Translations under genes and position numbers: made by a program
NCBI RefSeq assembly: GCF_030408755.1
Contig: NZ_CP047209.1
Span: 2,852,001-2,916,000, forward strand
DNA from: Corynebacterium felinum
GTDB taxonomy: Bacteria; Actinomycetota; Actinomycetes; Mycobacteriales; Mycobacteriaceae
Length of the DNA: 64,000 nucleotides
Reading direction: 5' to 3'
The notes under the pieces: model-generated
Told to the model about the DNA's origin: nothing
The model's database searches: none
What the model saw: the letters and a program-made list of their open reading frames with translations, nothing else
Shown here: in pieces, positions 52,713-61,602 of the stretch
Layout: every line of letters starts with the position of its first letter
Position numbering within the stretch: position 1 is the first letter of the stretch

Positions 52713-54416
52713 TTATCCACAGCGCACAATCGGTGACGGGTCGTACACCGTGGTTTGGGTGCTGCGGGAAAGCTCAACACCATTGAGATCCCGAATAATC
52801 CGAGTATCGCTGGTGGTAAAGCCCGGCGCGCCCGAAGAAGGGGAACAACCAGGGCCTGGAACCGTCACGGTCTTGGGTTGGGTTGGGGCCCAGCGCCCAC
52901 CGTTAACAGATTCCACTTGCACTGTTTTCACGCCATAGAACTGCACCGTGACTGTGCCACCACCGGCGGAGGTGACAATGCGTACCGGGTAGGGGGAGTT
53001 GTTGCGGAATTTTAAGTCAATGCTGCCTTCAAACACAGTAGCTTCGCGGCCGGCGGGGTAGCGGGAAATGTAGTAGCTGTGGGCTTGGTGGGCGACATCA
53101 TCGAAACCGGCGAAGTAGGCGGCATTGTATAGGGTGGTGGCGAATTGGGAAATGCCACCGCCAACGGCTTTGTCGGCGCGGCCGTTCAAAATAATTCCGG
53201 ACTCGACGAAACCTTGGGCGGTGCCGCGTGGGCCGGTGTAGCCGTTGAGGCTAAACACTTCGCCGGGGGCGACGATCGCACCATTGACCATTTGGGCAAC
53301 CCTGGCAATATTGACGCCGGAGGCAGCGGAGTAGCCGCCGGTACTGAATTCGCTCACGAGCTGGTCAAAGGTGGCTACTTCAGCCATTTCGGTGGTGAAG
53401 GTGGCTGGATCGTCGATATAGAGGGCCTCAAATTCGCGGGCTTCGGTGCCGATGATGCGCTCATTAATGCCTTCGAAGGTTTTCTCCCAGTCGATGCGCA
53501 CACCATCGCGGTGAGGAATCACCTGGCGGGATGCGCCGGAGAAATTAATGGTGGCATTCGCACGAGGCACTTCGGTGCTGTGCAGTGCCTCAAGCAGAAT
53601 ATTCTTCGCCGCCTCATGGTTAATATCGGTGCGGAACTGGCCGTTTTCTGGGATAAAGGTCACCACTTCGCCCATGCGCTCCGGCGGGATTACGCCATCA
53701 ACATGATCACGCCCGTGCAGGATCACAGGGCCGGACACTGCTTGCTTTGCGACGCCGTCGACAAGCTGCTTAACTTTCGCCGCATCGTATTCAGGGGTGA
53801 TGATGCTCGCATCCACCGTCACACCCTGCGGGTGCAGCCACTCCGAGGTTACGCTCGTGGCGAGGTGGGAGCGATCAACAACCTGCCCATTTAAAGGCTC
53901 AGGCTCCACCTTCACCGCACCCTCATGTAAAAACACCACACCATTAACCGCCTCACGGCCCAGCACCTGGGTCAGGCGATCAAGCTCCGGGTCAAGCTTC
54001 GCCTGATCAATGTGGGAGACAATGGGGATTTCCGTTTTCTTCACAAACGACATGATGCGCACAAACGGATTCCACGACTGGGCATCCACCCCGTCAAGAG
54101 TTTTCGCCCAGTCCGCGCTCAAACCAGCAACCTGCGGATCAAAAGACGCCTCCATCTCACCTGCTAAAACCTTCACCTCACGGCTCAGCTTCGAATCCAG
54201 CGAAGACTCCAAACGGGCTGTGGCATCCTCACGACTCAAGCCACCAATATCAACCCCACCCACAGTGGTTCCACGCGGCAAAGTCCCCTGCGATAAAGCC
54301 ATGTCGGCACCATAGGCGACACCACCGAGGAACAGCAGGCCGAAAAAGAAACCACCGACAACCACACCCGCCTTGGATTTCTTCTTCACCTGTACAGGCT
54401 TCTTAGCGCTCTTCAT
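52713..54416 (-). CDS. VanW-family cell-wall protein
   Basis: 567 residues from the ATG at 54416. One N-terminal helix (GVVVGGFFFGLLFLGGVAYG) follows a Lys-rich start, so the protein is a membrane-anchored extracytoplasmic one. Two putative peptidoglycan-binding segments precede the VanW domain: VNIARVAQMVNGAIVAPGEVFSLN, GISQFATTLYNAAYFAG and SYYISRYPAGREATVF. Residues after about 500 are Pro/Thr-rich, ending IVRCG. The molecular role of VanW proteins is not known. Two GTG codons just before the ATG are alternative starts. Closed by a strong hairpin. Confidence 0.9.
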   Translation of the reverse strand: MKSAKKPVQVKKKSKAGVVVGGFFFGLLFLGGVAYGADMALSQGTLPRGTTVGGVDIGGLSREDATARLESSLDSKLSREVKVLAGEMEASFDPQVAGLSADWAKTLDGVDAQSWNPFVRIMSFVKKTEIPIVSHIDQAKLDPELDRLTQVLGREAVNGVVFLHEGAVKVEPEPLNGQVVDRSHLATSVTSEWLHPQGVTVDASIITPEYDAAKVKQLVDGVAKQAVSGPVILHGRDHVDGVIPPERMGEVVTFIPENGQFRTDINHEAAKNILLEALHSTEVPRANATINFSGASRQVIPHRDGVRIDWEKTFEGINERIIGTEAREFEALYIDDPATFTTEMAEVATFDQLVSEFSTGGYSAASGVNIARVAQMVNGAIVAPGEVFSLNGYTGPRGTAQGFVESGIILNGRADKAVGGGISQFATTLYNAAYFAGFDDVAHQAHSYYISRYPAGREATVFEGSIDLKFRNNSPYPVRIVTSAGGGTVTVQFYGVKTVQVESVNGGRWAPTQPKTVTVPGPGCSPSSGAPGFTTSDTRIIRDLNGVELSRSTQTTVYDPSPIVRCG

Positions 54417-54491
54417 CACCACACCTAATTTACAGGGATTCTCAGAAACTCTCATAAAACAATTGCGCGCACCTTGAGCACACGCCCATCA

Positions 54492-55667
54492 TCAGCGTTG
54501 AATCAACTGCACCCGCCGCGCTTTGGCCGACACCGTTTCGGCGTCGATAAGCCCCGAATCCACAGCATGAACCATCGCATCGATCGCTTCAGGCAGCTGC
54601 TGCGTGGAAATCCACAAAGCCTGATCAGCGCCCGCAACAAGCGCCAGCATCACCGCATCAGGAATCGAAGCAATATCACTAATTGCGCGCATGCCCGACA
54701 AATCATCCGTAAAAATCACGCCCCCAAACGGCACCGCACCAGGATAGTCGCCCTCACGCAACAAGCGATACGCAGCATCATTCAACGACGCAGGCGACTC
54801 CTGCCCCTGATAATCCCGCAAGCCAGGCACCTGCATATGCCCCAGCATCATCGCCGCCCCTTCTACCCCACTCACCTGCGCAAAGGGACGCAGATCGTGG
54901 TTAAACAGCTCCTCCAGCGGGGGCGTGACCACCCCACCTACATGAGAATCCCCGCTCGCGCGCCCATGGCCGGGAAAATGCTTAAATACTGGAGTCACGC
55001 CCGCATCCAGCATCCCGGCCGCAAACGCCGCAGCATAGTCAGCGGCCATCTGCGGATCGGAAGAAAACGCCCGATCGCCCACAACATCTAAACCCGCACC
55101 ATCAAGATCAACCACGGGGGCAAAATTAACCGTAATCCCATGCTCGGCCAGCGACTGCCCCATCTGAAGCGCCACCTCGCGTACCTGCTGCGGGCTCATC
55201 GTGGCAGCCATCTGCCGCGGGGAGGTGAAACTTCCCAGCACCTGCGGGTGGCGCAACACCCGACCGCCCTCAAAATCAATGCTCACCGCAAACGCACGCC
55301 CCACCTTCTCCCGCAGTGCGCGCAGATCACGCCCCGGCTGCTCTAACAGCGCGGGGTCGGTATCGGAACCAATAAAAATACCACCTGCGCCCTGCTCAAG
55401 GGCATAGAGCGCGTCATCGAAGTTGCGCACCCCCACCATCATCAGCTGCCCGATATCGCGGCGCAGCTGCTCCCGCTGTGCTCCTTCCTGCGTGGGAGTC
55501 GTCTGCACACTAGATTCCGGCACCGTAGACGTTGACGTCGCTGCTGTGCTGTGAACACTGCTGGTTGATACGGACTCGTTCGCACTATCGGCACCCAGTG
55601 AACATCCGCCCACGCAGACAGTGCTGCTGAGTGTTGTCGTGAATGCTAACGCGCGAAAAGTGTTCAT
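54492..55667 (-). CDS. Beta-N-acetylhexosaminidase, NagZ-like lipoprotein (GH3)
   Basis: 391 residues. A signal peptide ends in a lipobox with Cys22 (VCVGGCSLG), followed by a Ser/Thr-rich linker, so the mature enzyme should be tethered outside the membrane. GH3 NagZ features are AVSIDFEGGRVLRHP and the catalytic loop VFKHFPGHGRASGDSHVGGV with the Asp-His pair, plus VIFTDDLSGMRAI. It would cleave N-acetylglucosamine from wall fragments during turnover. Corynebacterial relatives are exported in the same way. Confidence 0.88.
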   Translation of the reverse strand: MNTFRALAFTTTLSSTVCVGGCSLGADSANESVSTSSVHSTAATSTSTVPESSVQTTPTQEGAQREQLRRDIGQLMMVGVRNFDDALYALEQGAGGIFIGSDTDPALLEQPGRDLRALREKVGRAFAVSIDFEGGRVLRHPQVLGSFTSPRQMAATMSPQQVREVALQMGQSLAEHGITVNFAPVVDLDGAGLDVVGDRAFSSDPQMAADYAAAFAAGMLDAGVTPVFKHFPGHGRASGDSHVGGVVTPPLEELFNHDLRPFAQVSGVEGAAMMLGHMQVPGLRDYQGQESPASLNDAAYRLLREGDYPGAVPFGGVIFTDDLSGMRAISDIASIPDAVMLALVAGADQALWISTQQLPEAIDAMVHAVDSGLIDAETVSAKARRVQLIQR

Positions 55668-55865
55668 AACTTATCCAGTTAACCACCATTACATTCTCTT
55701 TGCAGCCCGTGAGACGAAATCTCACACCGAGCAAACAAGAGATATACAGGCCACATCAGCGCTGTCTTATCCCCCCATCGCAGCTGCTATACACCCTTAT
55801 CACGTGCTGCATGTTTGGTGGGGCATTCGTTCCCTTTTTCAACGATGGCTGCTATGTTGGGTGCT

Positions 55866-56063
55866 ATGGCTTTCGAAAGCGACTCACTCCCGCGGCGCAC
55901 ACTTGGCCCCACCATCGCTAGTGGGGCGATCGGTATTGCGCTGGGCATTGTGGCAATCGTGGGCGCTTCGCTGATCAGCAACGCCAACGCTGTTGCCGAA
56001 CACCCCAGCGTGAGTGCTGAACATGCGCGCCTCGGCGATCCCGAATACGGTTCCCGCAACTAA
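55866..56063 (+). CDS. DUF2613 small membrane protein
   Basis: 65 residues starting MAFESDSLPRRTLGPTIASG. One helix (GAIGIALGIVAIVGASLISN) and an outer tail HPSVSAEHARLGDPEYGSRN agree with DUF2613 of mycolic-acid bacteria, where it commonly lies near aftD. TATGTT seven bases before the ATG supports a leaderless mRNA. Role unknown; the link to arabinan synthesis rests on the neighbourhood. Confidence 0.85.
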   Translation: MAFESDSLPRRTLGPTIASGAIGIALGIVAIVGASLISNANAVAEHPSVSAEHARLGDPEYGSRN

Positions 56064-56073
56064 CGCCAAGCAT

Positions 56074-59000
56074 ATGGGCGACGTTTTGCCGCTGCGTACA
56101 CTTTCGCGTATCGACGCCCTCACCTGCGTGCGTTCACACTTACGGCATGCTGCGACACAGCTTGGGCTTGCGCGAGGTTTACTCTGCGGCGGGATTATTC
56201 TGTGTTTTCTCGCCGCCTTCCTCCAACCTGTTGGGCTGATTACCGCCGATACTAAACTCGACCTCGTTTTAAACCCCGGCCAGTTCCTTTCTTCGGCGTG
56301 GTCGATCTACAACGACCGTTTCACCTTCGGCCAACTTCAGAACCAGGCCTACGGCTATCTTTTCCCCCAAGGATTATTTTTCCTCCTCTTCCACTGGATC
56401 GGGGTGCCCGCCTGGATTATCCAACGCCTGTGGTGGGGCTTGGTGTTGAGCGTGGGTTTCAGTGGTTTTTTCCTCCTTGCCACCAGCCTTGGATTACACC
56501 TTTCACCAGATACTGATCGCAGTAGTTCTTCTGATGATCGTGTACAACGCGCACGCCACGGCAAACAGGTCCTGCCGATTGTGCTGTGTTTTCTTGCAGC
56601 CCTGGCTTATACTTTCGCCCCGCGCACCATTGCCACCATTGGTGCGATCTCGTCAGAAACCTGGCCGGTGATGCTCACCCCCTGGATCTTGCTTCCCTTT
56701 GTGCGCATGCGCCACGGTGGAAATCCGCGGTGGCCCGTTATTCTCCCGGTAGCTGGATCTGTACTGGCCGTGGGCTGTTTAGGGGCAATCAATGCGACCG
56801 CCAGTGCCGCTGCGTGTGTTCCCACTGGGCTGTATCTTGTAGTGCATATCATCCAACGCCACCGCCATGCCCTCAGGCATTTTCTGCTGTGGATACTCGG
56901 ATGCATACTGGTTTGCGCCTGGTGGCTGTGGCCCTTAATTCTTTTGGGGCGCTTTTCCCCACCCTTTACCGACTTCATTGAAAACGCCCATGTGACCACC
57001 CGTTGGTTAAACCTCGCCGAAATCTTACGCGGCACCACCAGCTGGACTCCCTTTATTTCCACCGAACGTGTCGCTGGCCATGCCCAGGCTACCGAAGAAG
57101 TTTTCATCATCGCAGGGCTCATTGTTGCCGGTCTTGGCCTGTGGGGTCTTTCTGCTTTGCATCGCCGTGTCCACAACACTGTGGAGTCACACTATTGGCT
57201 TCTGCTCATAGGGCTCGGGCTGACCATCCTTGCAGGAGCGCACCTTGTTACCGCATTTCTTGATTCCCCACTCGGGTCGGCACTGCGGAATGTGCACAAA
57301 TTCGACCCGCTGATCCGCCTGCCCTTAAGCATCGGGATCGCCGCGCTAGGCTGCGTACTTAGCCGTATCTCCTGGCTGAACATCACCCAAAAAGCAGCCG
57401 CCACCAGCCTCATTGCCTTAAGTGTGCTCACCTCCAGCGCGCCTGTATGGTCCGGCCAACTCCTACCCGCAGGCTCTTTCAGCCATATCCCCTCCTACTG
57501 GTATGAGGCCACCCATTTCCTCAACACCCACGCGGCCAACACCCGCACCCTCATCCTGCCCGCCAGTTCCTTCGCCCGCCACAGCTGGGGCTGGACCAGG
57601 GACGAACCCGCCCAACCCCTCCTTCAGGTGCCGTGGGCGGTCCGCGATTCCATCCCACTAGTTTCACCGGAAACGATCCGCGGGGTCGATGGGCTCAGCG
57701 ATGAACTCAGTGCAGCAAACCTCCAGCGGCATGGCATTGGCGCAGTGCTTGTGCGCAACGATCTTTCCACTCCCAGCCCATCACCAACCATCGACCTTGC
57801 CGCAACATTCCCGAAAGCAGACATCCACCACTTTGGGCCTGTGAGCATTGCGTTGATAAACCCCACGCGCTCACTGATGCTCAGCACCACCCACGTTCCG
57901 CGGGTGGCCGGCGGTGGCGAAGTACTCAACCTACTGCCCGAAGGCTCCTATCAACTCGTCGACTCCGATGCCGACATCGTCACCGACACCCCCATGGCTG
58001 TTGCCCGCAACTACGGCAGCTTGCACGCCACCTCCGGCCCATTGACCAACCCCGATGCGGCAACCGATGTGCTCAACCCTGTCAAAGACTACCCCTCGGC
58101 AGGGCCACTCACCCGTCTGAAAGAAGAAGGCGGGCAAATTAAAGTGTCCTCCTGTGCTTGCGATGCCACCAACTTCCCCCGCCCCAACCTCAACGCCTCA
58201 GCCAGTGCCGCTCTCGATGGGCGCGACTCCACCGCCTGGTACCCCAGACTCGGCGCCACCGGCACACCGTGGATTGAGCTGATCCCCGACCACCCTGTCG
58301 CCGAACCGACCGCAACAGTACTGCTTGCTGCTCGCGGCGTCGATACGCCTGTTGCGGTGGAAATCACCCTCGATACCGGCCAAGGCACAGTGACACAAGT
58401 GCTCACCACCGGCAAGCGCACACAACTGCAACTGCCCGGCAAAAACATCACCCACCTGCGCCTGAGCATAGGTCACGCCGCCACACCCATCGGCGTGGCA
58501 GAAATCAGCCTTGCCCGCCACCCCATCAGCCACCACATCGAGGTCCCCGCTACCTCCCCGAACGCCACCAGCTACCTTTTTCAGCGCATCTTCACCCCCA
58601 CCGAGCAGATTTCGCGCCGCTTCCACGTTGCTGTCGCACGCGAGTTCACCGTGCACACAACCCCGTGCACAACCAGCGTGCTCATCGACACCCAACGCTA
58701 CCGCTGTGGCGCGAGCATCCACCTTGGCCCCGGCTGGCACGATCTCGATAGCTACGCCCGCATCATTTCGCTCACCGCAGCTGATGCACCAACCCCACCT
58801 GCGCTTATCGACGTCGCCACCCTCCCAACCCCCGATCAGCGCGGTGTACTTCAGCCCAACACTGGAGTGATCACGCAGGCGCACATCAGCCCCAGCGACC
58901 ACGACCGCTACCTGCTCACCAGCCGCAGCCACAACCCAGGACTAAAAGGCACCCTCAACGGTCACGCGCTTGACGCAACCACCCTCAACGCCGGAATGCA

Positions 59001-59484
59001 GGCCTACCTCATCCCCGCTGGGGCAAGTGGCGAGTTCCACCTCCACTTCAGCCATGCCCGCTCCTACCAGTATGGGCTCATTTTCGGCGCACTGAGTGCT
59101 GGGATTGTGATGCTGCTCAGCGTCATCTGCATCATCGCCCACCGCAGGCGTCCACAGACCACAGCAAGCACATCACAATCGCACAGCGAGCCTACCTCCT
59201 CCACCTGCCTGCGCTGGATCAGCTTTCTCGCAATTAGCCTAGGGCTCAGCTGCGCGGTGGGATGGTGGATCGTGCCCATCATCGCCACCGTGTGGGCAAT
59301 CCTGCGCTACACCCTAATCCCCGCACCAGCACTGATTGCTGCGTTCACCATAACCGCCGCCATGTGGCTTGCCCGCGCCCCCTGGCCACAACCGAGCTAC
59401 GGTGGGGACTACCTCATTCTTGAACTTGTCAGCGCCGCTGCCATCCTTGCCGCCTGCCTGCCTCAGCCCCGCCGCAGCAGCTAA
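56074..59484 (+). CDS. aftD: Alpha-(1->3)-arabinofuranosyltransferase AftD
   Basis: 1136 residues from the ATG at 56074, ten bases behind the DUF2613 stop; the frame is open to 56014 but would overlap that gene. Eleven or so helices occupy residues 30-470, with GT-C features in the first loop (ITADTKLDLVLNPGQFL). A large external part follows: SASAALDGRDSTAWYPRLG belongs to a galactose-binding, carbohydrate-binding module. A final group of helices closes the protein. AftD adds branching arabinofuranose to arabinogalactan or lipoarabinomannan. It is diagnostic of mycolata. Confidence 0.9.
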   Translation: MGDVLPLRTLSRIDALTCVRSHLRHAATQLGLARGLLCGGIILCFLAAFLQPVGLITADTKLDLVLNPGQFLSSAWSIYNDRFTFGQLQNQAYGYLFPQGLFFLLFHWIGVPAWIIQRLWWGLVLSVGFSGFFLLATSLGLHLSPDTDRSSSSDDRVQRARHGKQVLPIVLCFLAALAYTFAPRTIATIGAISSETWPVMLTPWILLPFVRMRHGGNPRWPVILPVAGSVLAVGCLGAINATASAAACVPTGLYLVVHIIQRHRHALRHFLLWILGCILVCAWWLWPLILLGRFSPPFTDFIENAHVTTRWLNLAEILRGTTSWTPFISTERVAGHAQATEEVFIIAGLIVAGLGLWGLSALHRRVHNTVESHYWLLLIGLGLTILAGAHLVTAFLDSPLGSALRNVHKFDPLIRLPLSIGIAALGCVLSRISWLNITQKAAATSLIALSVLTSSAPVWSGQLLPAGSFSHIPSYWYEATHFLNTHAANTRTLILPASSFARHSWGWTRDEPAQPLLQVPWAVRDSIPLVSPETIRGVDGLSDELSAANLQRHGIGAVLVRNDLSTPSPSPTIDLAATFPKADIHHFGPVSIALINPTRSLMLSTTHVPRVAGGGEVLNLLPEGSYQLVDSDADIVTDTPMAVARNYGSLHATSGPLTNPDAATDVLNPVKDYPSAGPLTRLKEEGGQIKVSSCACDATNFPRPNLNASASAALDGRDSTAWYPRLGATGTPWIELIPDHPVAEPTATVLLAARGVDTPVAVEITLDTGQGTVTQVLTTGKRTQLQLPGKNITHLRLSIGHAATPIGVAEISLARHPISHHIEVPATSPNATSYLFQRIFTPTEQISRRFHVAVAREFTVHTTPCTTSVLIDTQRYRCGASIHLGPGWHDLDSYARIISLTAADAPTPPALIDVATLPTPDQRGVLQPNTGVITQAHISPSDHDRYLLTSRSHNPGLKGTLNGHALDATTLNAGMQAYLIPAGASGEFHLHFSHARSYQYGLIFGALSAGIVMLLSVICIIAHRRRPQTTASTSQSHSEPTSSTCLRWISFLAISLGLSCAVGWWIVPIIATVWAILRYTLIPAPALIAAFTITAAMWLARAPWPQPSYGGDYLILELVSAAAILAACLPQPRRSS

Positions 59485-59792
59485 CTGCTTCGCACACTTC
59501 AAACCCCCACAGCGGACAAGTTTTTACTGCTGTATCGCACATACTCATCTTGTCTCTTGTACAATCCGACTGCCTATTTTCATCGCGCACAATAAAAATG
59601 CACACCCCCGCCCTTGTCGTAACGTGCAAAAAATAATGAACACATAAGAGAAATACCCCTGTCTGTGGGGACTTCCGTGCGTGAAAACTGTGAATGTTTC
59701 ACAGCTTAACCTCTTGCTTAAAGCACTCATTAGCATGGATAAATGCACACGAATAGGCCCACTACAATCGCAGCACAGACACTCATTCCACC
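59485..59792. other. Intergenic region, 308 bp
   Basis: AT-rich DNA behind aftD. CCCC-TGTCTGT-GGGG at about 59657-59671 is a weak hairpin. Short frames are not protein-like. The promoter of the secreted protein gene must lie here but was not pinned down. Confidence 0.3.
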
Positions 59793-61091
59793 ATGCACCC
59801 CTTAACCCAAGCCCACACCCACGATCACCGAAGCAAAGTCCATACCCATCAACCCCAGCGACACAGCATATTCACCGCGATAATGTGCACCCTCCTCCTG
59901 ATCCTGCTGGGATCACCCACACCCAGCCATGCCCACGAAAACTATGGGCTGTGGATTGCCGGCACCGAAGTAACCAGCCGCAATCACCGCGACATTCTCG
60001 GAGACGGCACCGCCAAATTCCTCCCCGCAACCAACACCCTGCGGCTGACAAACGCAACCATCAACTACACCACACCCACCAACGACACCACACCCACCAA
60101 CGACACCACACCCAGCACCCACCCCACCGATACTGCCAAACGTTCTGGGATCTACTCCACTGTCAAAGATCTCACCATCCACATCGACGGTGCCAACTCC
60201 ATAACCATCCACCCACATTTCGCCCACAGCGTGGGCATCGAACACGATGGTGGCACCCACTCCTCATTGACTTTCACCGGCACTGGCAGCCTCGATGTGC
60301 ACATCAAAAACACCGACTTTTCTCACCCCTCTCAAACCTACGGCTGTATCACCTCCAGTGGGCACCTGAAACTCGCAGGCCCTTTTATTCGAGCAATTCA
60401 AAACAAAACAGCAGTCGCCAGCAGCGCACTGTCGGCCACCACTGGAATCACCGTGGAAAAAGGCCAGGTCCATGCTGAAAACCGACACGGTTTGTGGGGC
60501 GCTACTGGGGTGAGTGCCGGTACCGGATTTTTGCATATCACCGGCGGGGATCTCACCGCCATCGGCGGGAACCTCACACAGCCACACAGCCGCGACGGCC
60601 TGACTTATATGGGTGTTCAGGTGCGGCCAAGCCAATTTCTCCTCACTGCAGGCACAGTCACTGCAGTGGGAACCGATCGTGCCTTCGGTACTTCCATCAC
60701 CCCTGATTCTTCCCACCAGGTTGTAGTCAACCAGCACCCTCGTGCCGAAGGCGCACAGGAATGGGATGCACGTTCCTTACTGGGCGATAAAGGTTCGAGA
60801 TATCGATTTGTTCGCATCAGCTTACCCACAGCAGCCACTCTATCTCCTGCCCCACCTGCACTACCTTCACCGCGACCACATGCAACCACACCAGCCCCAA
60901 GCCGCACCCTGCCATCACCACCAGCACCACAACACCCAGCTGCTTCCCCCACCCCTCACGCACCACCAGTGGCATCTGGAAATATGCTCACTGATGTGTT
61001 GCACAACCTTCTTGCCCCTTATGTACGCATTCCCTTTGTGCAGCTAGTGCTGAAATTCTTCAAAAATGTTGAGGCACGAATATCCTCGTGA
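59793..61091 (+). CDS. Secreted protein with Gly/Thr-rich beta-strand repeats
   Basis: 432 residues. A His/Thr-rich start precedes a signal helix (IMCTLLLILLGSPTPSHA). The mature start, ENYGLWIAGTEVTSRNHRDI and LGDGTAKFLPATNTLRL, matches the LWVxGxxVTsxNxxDILGDG opening seen in secreted beta-helix or carbohydrate-related proteins of Firmicutes. TPTNDT is repeated near residue 90-105. Strands like SSLTFTGTGSLDVHI and GTGFLHITGGDLTAIGG suggest a right-handed helix. A Pro-rich linker leads to a C-terminal amphipathic helix (VLHNLLAPYVRIPFVQLVL). No sorting motif. Surface or secreted role is inferred. Confidence 0.7.
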   Translation: MHPLTQAHTHDHRSKVHTHQPQRHSIFTAIMCTLLLILLGSPTPSHAHENYGLWIAGTEVTSRNHRDILGDGTAKFLPATNTLRLTNATINYTTPTNDTTPTNDTTPSTHPTDTAKRSGIYSTVKDLTIHIDGANSITIHPHFAHSVGIEHDGGTHSSLTFTGTGSLDVHIKNTDFSHPSQTYGCITSSGHLKLAGPFIRAIQNKTAVASSALSATTGITVEKGQVHAENRHGLWGATGVSAGTGFLHITGGDLTAIGGNLTQPHSRDGLTYMGVQVRPSQFLLTAGTVTAVGTDRAFGTSITPDSSHQVVVNQHPRAEGAQEWDARSLLGDKGSRYRFVRISLPTAATLSPAPPALPSPRPHATTPAPSRTLPSPPAPQHPAASPTPHAPPVASGNMLTDVLHNLLAPYVRIPFVQLVLKFFKNVEARISS

Positions 61092-61124
61092 AATAGCACG
61101 CACGCTTTAGCTAGATTCCCTCCT

Positions 61125-61442
61125 TTAAACTGCCACTTTGTGCTGGTCCGCGTTGTTCTGTTGCTTTCTTTCGCCAAGGGCAGCCATGGTAAAGATCATA
61201 AGTCCCGCTATCACGCTGATGACAGTGGCGAAAGCGTGTTTTTCAGGCCCAAGGTAAGCAATACCCCACAGCAGGACGGTGGCAGCCACACCCCACAGTG
61301 CTACCTTTGCCTTCCACACTTGGGCGCTGAATAGTGGTCGTGCAGCTGTTGCAAAAATAACCAAGGCAATGAGCGGAATGATGGCGAAATGGAGGTTTTC
61401 TTTAATCCAAAGTGAAGTTGTGACGTGCGGATGTGATCTCAT
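61125..61442 (-). CDS. Small membrane protein with three helices
   Basis: 105 residues from the ATG at 61442 (MRSHPHVTTSLWIKENL). Three hydrophobic helices (IIPLIALVIFATAARPLF, VALWGVAATVLLWGIAYL, FATVISVIAGLMIFTMAAL) and a polar tail GERKQQNNADQH. The frame is open to 61556 but the extra residues are not membrane-like. No family recognised. It lies next to the insertion sequence. Confidence 0.6.
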   Translation of the reverse strand: MRSHPHVTTSLWIKENLHFAIIPLIALVIFATAARPLFSAQVWKAKVALWGVAATVLLWGIAYLGPEKHAFATVISVIAGLMIFTMAALGERKQQNNADQHKVAV

Positions 61443-61602
61443 GTGAAGATCCAAGCCGAAACTCAAGGAAACCCATAATGTGTACCCAGTGTGACAGTTA
61501 AACACTTGGATGTTGGCGACAAAAGCTTTATGTTTGCCTTCGAGACTACAGGTCATGGTGGTTTTTGGGTTCTTCTCAAGCGCCCCTATTCGTTCTTATT
61601 AG

